A DNA stretch of 6,563 bases. Origin: JBEKYD01 sp049509915. Its GTDB lineage: Bacteria > Acidobacteriota > Terriglobia > Bryobacterales > Bryobacteraceae. The DNA is taken from assembly GCA_049509915.1 (NCBI GenBank), contig JBEKZL010000439.1:1-6563 (forward strand), in the 5' to 3' direction. The notes beneath the pieces were generated by a model. It had not been told where the DNA came from and ran no database searches. It saw only the letters and a list, made by a program, of their open reading frames with translations. Shown here piece by piece: positions 1-4,092 of this stretch (within the stretch, counting starts at the first letter, position 1; the number at the start of each line of letters is the position of its first letter). Made by a program: the position numbers and the translations under genes.

Positions 1-88
1 GCCGAGGACGCGTCGTGAAATTCAGCGGTTGCTGTGCATCTGGACGGGATCGTGTTGCTACTGCGGCAGCCTTGTCAGGGCGCCTTAG

Positions 89-325
89 TCGCATCCGATA
101 CTTAACGAAGTAATACTAGATGAGTGGCACGACGCCAGCTTTAACTCGTCCCGGGGACTGATCATCACTGCGAGGGTCGTTGAGCATGCACTGCAACAGA
201 AACTCAGCTACGAATTTCACGATTTTCTTAACTCGTTTGCACCTCATCGCGGCTTCGCCGCTGCCCTAGCCAACGGCCGAGCGGGAGAAGACTCCTTCTC
301 CGCACCTTCGCTGGCGTTCTCGTGA
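89..325 (+). other. Open frame without start codon, possibly the displaced 5' part of the HEPN gene
   Basis: A stretch of 78 codons runs open from just after a TAG at 86-88 to a TGA at 323-325. It has no ATG, GTG or TTG in frame. Its translation looks protein-like rather than random, for example DEWHDASFNSSRGLIITARV near its start and DFLNSFAPHRGFAAALANGR later. Its end (SFSAPSLAFS) would join smoothly, after a frame change at 322-325, to the HEPN frame that follows (MAREQAQEER). The stop TGA and the next ATG overlap as TGATG. I read it as the upstream part of a frameshifted gene, or less likely as a coincidental open frame. Bases 1-88 hold no feature I can support. Confidence 0.3.
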
Positions 326-756
326 TGGCTCGCGAACAGGCCCAAGAGGAGAGGACCGAGATAGCGTTCCTCCTGGGCTGTACCGCGTTGGAGTACCTGC
401 TCGTGGGCGGCCACAGCGATATCGCGCGCACGCTAAGCAGAAGGCTAGGGGCACTGCAGTCCTTCTCCTGGAATATTCCATTTCAAGAAGCAGTTCGGGA
501 CATCCTGCAGCTTTACGGCGCCCGGTCCCAGTTCGCCCACGAGGCCAGGCCGATCAGGTCCGAGGACCTTGATAGGCTGATGGCCCTCTGCGGGTTGGCA
601 TATCTTGCGGCGCTCCAGGTGGTTGTGCATTTGTACACCGTCGAACCGGACAAGTGGATCGGGAATTGGCGCGTCAAGCTGGACTATGTGGCCTCGGCCC
701 TGGATGCTGGCGTAACCGTTGACGGCGAGGCAGCCGCGCAAGCTGGTATCGCTTAG
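325..756 (+). CDS. Apea-like HEPN domain protein, probably the C-terminal part of a broken gene
   Basis: The protein is about 143 residues, counted from ATG 325; GTG 322 would add one. It is predicted to be all-helical and soluble. An ALEYLL helix (residues 21-26) resembles the conserved ALE helix of Apea-type HEPN domains. LYGARSQFAHEA (about residues 63-74) carries the family's R-x4-H motif, Arg67 and His72, which in active HEPN proteins is the RNase site. HEPN domains are often RNA-cleaving effectors or partners in conflict systems. Nothing here shows the target. Family members usually have a long N-terminal region before this domain, and none is present in this frame. There is no Shine-Dalgarno before ATG 325, and an open frame that looks related ends at the overlapping TGA. 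I therefore think this is the tail of a frameshifted gene. A standalone small HEPN protein, translated by coupling to the upstream frame, is the alternative. The HEPN assignment is firmer than the gene boundaries. Confidence 0.7.
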   Translation: MAREQAQEERTEIAFLLGCTALEYLLVGGHSDIARTLSRRLGALQSFSWNIPFQEAVRDILQLYGARSQFAHEARPIRSEDLDRLMALCGLAYLAALQVVVHLYTVEPDKWIGNWRVKLDYVASALDAGVTVDGEAAAQAGIA

Positions 757-900
757 GGGATCCTAATCGAGAGCTGCCTCGCGGTGATCTTGATAGGCGC
801 CGCCGCCCATGCCCTCAAATGTTCGTTGAAAGGGGCCAGGGTCCAACGGCATCGACGACGCTACGGAGGGCCGTTGGCCGGGTGAGGGCCGGGTAAAATT

Positions 901-905
901 GGAGG
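901..905 (+). promoter_or_regulatory. Ribosome binding site of the FRG gene
   Basis: GGAGG lies four bases before ATG 910 and fixes this start for the FRG-domain gene. The 153-base gap from the HEPN stop to this ATG holds no other gene. A TAAAAT at 894-899 looks like a -10 element, but transcription from it would begin at or after this site, so the message is more likely to start further upstream. Confidence 0.7.
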
Positions 906-909
906 CGCG

Positions 910-1863
910 ATGACTGGCCTATTGTGGGAGGAGACCGTGCGCTGTAGCGCCTGGCGAGGGGCGAAGGATTTCCTCAATGGGATTGGGGATCGGTGCGTGT
1001 TTCGCGGCATGTCCGACGCGACATGGAATCTTGAGACGACCCTGCATCGAGTAGGGGGATACCGGCACGCCGAGAGCGAGGAGATACTCATTACATCGTT
1101 CTTAGAAGCGGTGCCAGCGGCCATTCATGACGGACCTCCGGATAATGATCGCGTCTCTTGGCTTGCGCTGGCGCGGCACTATGGCCTTCCGTCAAGGCTG
1201 CTGGATTGCACGAGGTCACCATTCGTCGCAGCGTATTTTGCGGCTACACCTCTGCAGGGTTCGGAGCGCGATTTTGCGATATGGGCGATCAACGAGGATG
1301 CGTTGCAGCGCTCCGCAGGGGAGCGCCTCGGCATTCTCGGTCAGTGCAGCGCGCCTCTTTCGCCTCTCGAACTTGGAACAAACCTCTTGTTTTTAGAGGC
1401 TTTCCGAAACCAGGTGCGGTTCGTGGCACTTGTCGATGCGAACCATAAGAGCGATAGGCAGAGGGCACAGCAAGGTCTTTTCCTGTGCCCAGGAGACCCG
1501 AGATGCCCGTTGTGGCGGAATCGCCACGGAGTTCCCCGCGAGCGCCGGACGCCGGGTTTTATGTACAAGGTCGTTCTCCCTTGTGGTGCGCGCAGCGAGG
1601 TCCTGGAGGATCTGACAGGGATGGACATTGACCGGAAGCATCTCCTTCCTAGCCTTCCTGACGCTGAGGCGCTCTGCAGCAGACTCAAAGAGCGGCTCGA
1701 TCTCTCACAGAGGAACCTGGGGCAGTTCGAGTGGAGAATCGCGGTCAAGCCCATCCTCAAAAGGTACGGGCTTCTGGAAGCCGAACCGGCGGACCGCCAA
1801 AGGCTCGGACCCACCCCTAGGTCGGACCGTCGGGCGGCCTCAATGCCACCTCGGCCGAAGTAA
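910..1863 (+). CDS. FRG domain protein
   Basis: This 317-residue soluble protein has the complete FRG domain pattern. The Phe-Arg-Gly triad that names the family is at residues 31-33 (VFRGMSDATWNL). The second signature, ARHYGLPSRLLDCTRSP, spans about residues 88-104 and leads into FVAAYFA. The QQG element is at 187-189. The C-terminal part (about 210-260) has the usual strand VYKVVLPCGARSEVL-like segment, LTGMDIDRKHLLPSLPDAE and a helix. FRG proteins are widespread in bacteria and phages and are frequent near defence and toxin genes, but I know of no settled biochemical activity. The triad arginine and the tyrosine and arginine of HYGLPSRLLD are the likely functional residues, by conservation. 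No signal peptide or membrane segment is visible. It lies downstream of the HEPN gene on the same strand, so the two may be co-transcribed. The last 50 residues are basic and proline-rich and look unstructured. Confidence 0.9.
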   Translation: MTGLLWEETVRCSAWRGAKDFLNGIGDRCVFRGMSDATWNLETTLHRVGGYRHAESEEILITSFLEAVPAAIHDGPPDNDRVSWLALARHYGLPSRLLDCTRSPFVAAYFAATPLQGSERDFAIWAINEDALQRSAGERLGILGQCSAPLSPLELGTNLLFLEAFRNQVRFVALVDANHKSDRQRAQQGLFLCPGDPRCPLWRNRHGVPRERRTPGFMYKVVLPCGARSEVLEDLTGMDIDRKHLLPSLPDAEALCSRLKERLDLSQRNLGQFEWRIAVKPILKRYGLLEAEPADRQRLGPTPRSDRRAASMPPRPK

Positions 1864-1881
1864 GCCGGGGCCCTTGGACCC

Positions 1882-1895
1882 CCCGCAGCGGCGGG
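1882..1895 (+). terminator. Weak hairpin after the FRG gene
   Basis: CCCGC and GCGGG pair across a four-base AGCG loop, 18 bases after the FRG stop codon, followed by CTCTTA. The stem is GC-rich but short, and there is no real T run. It could help end transcription or be a chance stem in GC-rich DNA. Confidence 0.2.
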
Positions 1896-1942
1896 CTCTT
1901 AGCATCGTGGCGCCGGGCCGTCGTCCGTGCCTCGAGTGCCAA

Positions 1943-1954
1943 AAGGGCTGCCCA
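1943..1954. repeat. 12-base direct repeat, copy 1
   Basis: AAGGGCTGCCCA occurs here and again at 2811-2822. Its core, GGGCTGCCC, is a palindrome. The two copies bracket the small gene and the gene-free stretch. They could be the target duplication of an old insertion, a shared operator, or chance. Confidence 0.3.
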
Positions 1955-1993
1955 GGCGCGCGGCGGCACAAGCACGTGGCTACCAGGCTGGTT

Positions 1994-1999
1994 TACAAT
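1994..1999 (+). promoter_or_regulatory. Candidate -10 element (TACAAT) for a leaderless small gene
   Basis: TACAAT matches five of six bases of the sigma-70 -10 consensus and ends only six bases before ATG 2006. Transcription would then begin at or next to the start codon, giving a leaderless message. This agrees with the absence of a Shine-Dalgarno there. No good -35 hexamer is visible at 16-18 bases. Confidence 0.35.
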
Positions 2000-2005
2000 C
2001 GCAGC

Positions 2006-2209
2006 ATGGACGACCTAACGATTACCGTGAGCCGCGATGAGTTTGACACGGTCATGGCGGCCCTGGACGTAACTGCCGCGCGGTACGAGGAATTGTCGAG
2101 AACCCGGCCTCACATGGTCGAAAGGGCTGCGAAGACGAGGGCGGTGTATAACAGACTTGATCGGTACCGCGGCGGGCCGGCCGGGACCGAAATGCCGCCT
2201 GCGGCATAG
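2006..2209 (+). CDS. Small hypothetical protein, 67 residues
   Basis: I do not recognise a family. The protein starts MDDLTITVSRDEFDTVMAAL, then has a long amphipathic helical stretch (about residues 12-52, rich in Ala, Arg and Glu, with YEELSRTRP and KTRAVYNRLDRYR), and ends in a short Gly/Pro-rich tail. It has no cysteine, signal peptide or membrane segment. The composition is that of a real soluble protein, unlike the arginine/proline-rich translations of other frames nearby. The frame is open far upstream to 1628, but that part overlaps the FRG gene and reads as noise, so ATG 2006 is the best start. A TACAAT box six bases upstream and no ribosome binding site suggest leaderless expression. 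It could act with the FRG protein or be independent; the gap of 142 bases and its own promoter argue for independence. Confidence 0.5.
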   Translation: MDDLTITVSRDEFDTVMAALDVTAARYEELSRTRPHMVERAAKTRAVYNRLDRYRGGPAGTEMPPAA

Positions 2210-2474
2210 GCCCGCCTGGGTGCGTCGCCGCCCCACAGCTTCCTGGAAAAGCCTGGGGGCGGGACGTTTTCCGACGGCGCTAAGCGGTCGGTCCCGCAAC
2301 ACGCCCTTGCGAGATGTCTCAGCGGGAAACCCCAAAGCCATCGCCAATCGCCCTTCGGCCTGGATCTCGAAGGGCCGGACTATTCGCCGGCGAAGGCCCC
2401 TGTATAGCGGCGGGCGGCCAGCGGGCGGGTCAACCCGTGCTCCGCTTGCGTGGGTTCTTCCCGGCGAACTGAAG

Positions 2475-2492
2475 GTCGACCGGGTGGTCGAC
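2475..2492. repeat. Inverted repeat, 7-base arms
   Basis: GTCGACC and GGTCGAC pair perfectly across a GGGT loop. It lies within the gene-free stretch. Its role is unknown, and a chance stem is possible at this GC content. Confidence 0.4.
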
Positions 2493-2604
2493 GGCGGTCC
2501 GTTCCAGAAGATCGTAGCGGCAGCGCGCCGTCGCTATCGCCTGCCCCGCGTTTCGCGTAGAGACGGGCCCCACTTGCGAAGACCGGAACTTGGTCAACGG
2601 TTCT

Positions 2605-2621
2605 GGCGGGATTCGCCCGCC
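2605..2621. repeat. Inverted repeat, 6-base GC arms
   Basis: GGCGGG and CCCGCC pair across an ATTCG loop. A second stem, CCGGAAC at 2583-2589 with GTTCTGG at 2600-2606 (one G-U pair), lies next to it and shares two bases, so the two would compete. No T run follows, so neither looks like a terminator. Confidence 0.35.
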
Positions 2622-2722
2622 CGCCGGCATGGGAATCGCCTGCCCCAGAGCCTAGGCGCCGCAACCAAAACCGTGGGCTGTCGTCGCGTTCGCGGGGAGC
2701 ATGGCAGGTTGTGCGAGACGAG

Positions 2723-2742
2723 CGCCGGGACGAGTCCCGGCG
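2723..2742. repeat. 20-base palindrome, possible REP-like element
   Basis: CGCCGGGAC and GTCCCGGCG are perfect nine-base arms around a GA centre. This is the strongest inverted repeat in the window. It sits about 135 bases before the nuoE-type gene and is not followed by T residues. A dispersed repeat of REP type, a protein binding site, or a RNA hairpin are all possible. Confidence 0.45.
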
Positions 2743-2810
2743 TGGCAGACTGAGAGTCCGCTCCACGAAGATTGGTCGCGGCAGCAAAGGAATCTGACGG
2801 GCTGTAGCAC

Positions 2811-2822
2811 AAGGGCTGCCCA
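2811..2822. repeat. 12-base direct repeat, copy 2, at the nuoE-type promoter
   Basis: This is an identical second copy of AAGGGCTGCCCA. It ends where the -35 region of the promoter at 2838-2846 should lie (about 2818-2823). The palindromic core GGGCTGCCC is thus placed as an operator would be. That is inference from position only. Confidence 0.3.
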
Positions 2823-2837
2823 CGCATCCGTGCCTGC

Positions 2838-2846
2838 TGTTATGAT
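2838..2846 (+). promoter_or_regulatory. Extended -10 promoter of the redox operon
   Basis: TGTTATGAT has the TG-n extension plus TATGAT, five of six bases of the -10 consensus. No good -35 is visible, as is common for extended -10 promoters. Transcription from about 2852 would give a leader of some 27 bases carrying the GGAGG before ATG 2879. This is the most convincing promoter in the window. Confidence 0.5.
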
Positions 2847-2869
2847 TAAGACGTTTCTATCCGAATAGC

Positions 2870-2874
2870 GGAGG
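2870..2874 (+). promoter_or_regulatory. Ribosome binding site of the NuoE-type gene
   Basis: GGAGG lies four bases before ATG 2879 and supports that start. Confidence 0.8.
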
Positions 2875-2878
2875 CCGC

Positions 2879-3412
2879 ATGGCAACGACCGCAGCTCTGA
2901 ACGCCCTGTCGCTGGACGAGCAATCTTTCGCCGACCGTATGATCGCTGCATACGCCGGAACGCCGGGAGCGCTGCTCTCCATTCTGGAGCGCATCCAGGA
3001 ACACCATCCCCACAAGTATCTTCCGCCCGAGGTCTTGGAATACGTTGGCGACCGCATGGATATCCCGCTGGCGCAGATCTATGGGGTCGTCACCTTCTAC
3101 GCCCTGTTCAACCTGGAACCGCAGGGGGAGCACACCATCTGCATCTGCCGCGGAACTGCGTGTCATACGCGGGGCTCGCGCAACCTGCTCCAGCGGCTGC
3201 GCCTGGAGCTTGGGCTTCCGGAAGAAAGCGAGGAGGGCGCCGATAAACTCTGCGTGACCACGCCGGACGGGCAGTACTCGCTCCGCACCGTGGCCTGCTT
3301 CGGCCAATGCGCCCTGGCGCCGGTGGTGGAGGTGGACCACGCCATTTTCGGACATGTGAATGAACAGGCGCTGCGCCGCGAGGTGGAGCACCTCGCCGGG
3401 AGGAAAGCGTGA
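2879..3412 (+). CDS. NuoE-type [2Fe-2S] subunit of an NAD(P)-linked oxidoreductase
   Basis: This is a 177-residue cytosolic protein of the NuoE/HndA/StnA family (24 kDa complex I subunit). An N-terminal helical part (about residues 10-60) includes HPHKYLPPEVLEYV, the usual family segment, followed by the signature IYGVVTFYALFNLEP at 67-81. The thioredoxin-like ferredoxin part carries all four cluster ligands: Cys90 and Cys95 (CRGTAC) and Cys140 and Cys144 (CFGQC). The length is normal, E. coli NuoE being slightly shorter. The [2Fe-2S] cluster accepts or gives electrons beside the FMN of the NuoF partner, which is the next gene; their ends overlap by four bases (GTGA, 3409-3412), so translation is coupled. 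No other complex I genes are near, which argues against respiratory complex I. A soluble transhydrogenase, hydrogenase or formate dehydrogenase is more likely. This gene looks intact. Confidence 0.95.
   Translation: MATTAALNALSLDEQSFADRMIAAYAGTPGALLSILERIQEHHPHKYLPPEVLEYVGDRMDIPLAQIYGVVTFYALFNLEPQGEHTICICRGTACHTRGSRNLLQRLRLELGLPEESEEGADKLCVTTPDGQYSLRTVACFGQCALAPVVEVDHAIFGHVNEQALRREVEHLAGRKA
3399..3403 (+). promoter_or_regulatory. Ribosome binding site of the NuoF-type gene
   Basis: GGAGG lies five bases before GTG 3409, inside the end of the preceding gene. It decides the GTG start over the in-frame ATG at 3460, which has no such site. Confidence 0.75.
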
Positions 3413-4092
3413 CCCGCATACAGGATATCGGCAGTTTCAGCACCGTGCGCGAAGCGGGCATGGCCAAGCTGGTTCCCAACCGCCCGCGGATAGGGGTCGG
3501 CATGGGCACGTGCGGCGCGGGCAACGGCGCCGAAGCCGTCTACCATGCGTTCGCGGAGGCCATCGGCCAGCAGGGCCGCGACGTCAAACTGGTCTCGGTG
3601 GGATGCTTCGGCTTCTGCGCCGAGGAGCCGCTGGTCAACGTGCGCATTCCGGGCAAGCCGCTCGTCGTTCTACGCCGGGTGCGGACCAGCGACGTCGGGC
3701 GCATCCTTGACGGCATCGCCTCGGGAACCATCCCAGACGACCTGGCTCTCTGCAAAATCGAAGAGTGGGACCATCTCACGGCCCACATTCAATACGGCGC
3801 GGGCTTTCCCAAGATTCCCTCGTGGCAGGAGGTCCCCTTCTTCAAGCCGCAAAAAAAGATCGTGCTGCGAAACTGCGGCCTGATCAGCCCGGACGACATG
3901 GAAGAGTACGTGGCGGTGGGCGGCTACCAGTCCTTATATAAGGTACTGATCGACGCCAACCCGGAGCTGGTGATCGAACAGATCAAAGCCGCCAAGCTGC
4001 GCGGCCGCGGCGGCGCTTTCTGCGCAAGGCCGTGGCCGAGCACAAGTACGCCATCTGCAATGCCGACGAAGGCGACCCCGGCGCCTACATGA
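3409..4092 (+). CDS. 5' half of the NuoF-GltD fusion: thioredoxin-like domain and start of the NuoF domain
   Basis: The frame encodes 227 residues, but only the first 203 or so belong to the family. Residues 27-110 form a thioredoxin-like ferredoxin domain with Cys35 (GMGTCGAGNGA) and the pair Cys66/Cys70 (GCFGFC). The position four residues after Cys35's usual CX4C spacing is Gly40, so only three of the four classical ligands are present, as in the GTCG-type relatives. KIVLRNCGLISPDDMEEYVA and GGYQSLYKVL (about 146-180) are the normal entry to the NuoF domain, which then reaches the glycine-rich flavin loop at LRGRGGA (197-203). From there the frame reads FCARPWPSTSTPS and so on to a stop at 4090-4092. 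That tail is out-of-frame sequence. The GTG start is fixed by a GGAGG site and by the four-base overlap with the NuoE-type gene. Confidence 0.8.
   Translation: MTRIQDIGSFSTVREAGMAKLVPNRPRIGVGMGTCGAGNGAEAVYHAFAEAIGQQGRDVKLVSVGCFGFCAEEPLVNVRIPGKPLVVLRRVRTSDVGRILDGIASGTIPDDLALCKIEEWDHLTAHIQYGAGFPKIPSWQEVPFFKPQKKIVLRNCGLISPDDMEEYVAVGGYQSLYKVLIDANPELVIEQIKAAKLRGRGGAFCARPWPSTSTPSAMPTKATPAPT
3932..3943. repeat. AT-rich palindrome inside the NuoF coding sequence
   Basis: CCTTATATAAGG is a perfect 12-base palindrome with near-symmetrical flanks (AGT before, TACT after), in otherwise GC-rich coding DNA. It uses TTA and TAT codons for a conserved SLYKV segment. It may be chance, or a binding site. Confidence 0.3.
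4009..4020 (+). other. Deletion and frameshift junction in the NuoF FMN/NADH loop
   Basis: The family sequence here runs LRGRGGAGFPTGxKW, then about one residue, then an F-x-R-x-A segment leading to KYxICNADEGDPGA. In this window GGCGGCGC (ending the LRGRGGA part) is joined directly to TTTCTGCGCAAGGCC, which gives FLRKA in the frame of 4017. About nine residues are missing. A loss of 28 bases gives both that gap and the observed frame change (28 leaves a remainder of 1 on division by 3). The lost segment holds the lysine and aromatic residue that, in complex I structures, contact FMN and NADH. Confidence 0.7.

Larger units (their letters stand above)
2210..2837. other. Gene-free stretch with several GC-rich inverted repeats
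   Basis: No convincing coding frame is present on either strand. The long open frames give arginine-, proline- and serine-rich translations with no domain, as expected from GC-rich noncoding DNA. Visible structure: 2410s CGGGT-CA-ACCCG; 2475-2492, seven-base arms; 2583-2606, seven-base arms with one G-U pair; 2605-2621, six-base arms; and 2723-2742, nine-base arms. I see no tRNA, rRNA, CRISPR or transposase remnant. It may be decayed intergenic DNA, a repeat-bearing spacer, or a structured RNA. Confidence 0.5.

Noticed and set aside
894..899. TAAAAT as the -10 element of the FRG gene
   Set aside because: Transcription from it would begin at about 905-907 and leave out the strong GGAGG at 901-905. 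No -35 is present at the right distance.
1628..2005. Upstream extension of the 67-residue protein to 1628
   Set aside because: The extension overlaps the C-terminal coding part of the FRG gene, and its translation is Ser/Arg/Pro-rich noise. Protein-like sequence begins at ATG 2006.
2600..2640. A possible tRNA T-arm on the minus strand (GCGAATCCCGC)
   Set aside because: The loop has the wrong length and no acceptor, D or anticodon arms can be formed around it.
2157..2753. A 198-codon open frame on the plus strand
   Set aside because: Its translation is rich in Arg, Pro and Gly, has no domain and no ribosome binding site, and it overlaps the small gene at 2006-2209.
2380..2823. A 147-codon open frame on the minus strand
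   Set aside because: Its low-complexity Arg/Ser/Pro composition and lack of a start signal suggest noncoding GC-rich DNA.
4032..4034. GTG 4032 as a true start for a separate gene
   Set aside because: Family sequence (FLRKA) continues upstream of it in the same frame, no proper ribosome binding site precedes it, and it would begin in the middle of the NuoF fold.
4009..4035. Programmed ribosomal frameshifting in the NuoF gene
   Set aside because: Shifting frame would not restore the roughly nine missing residues of the FMN/NADH loop, and no slippery sequence with a following structure is evident.
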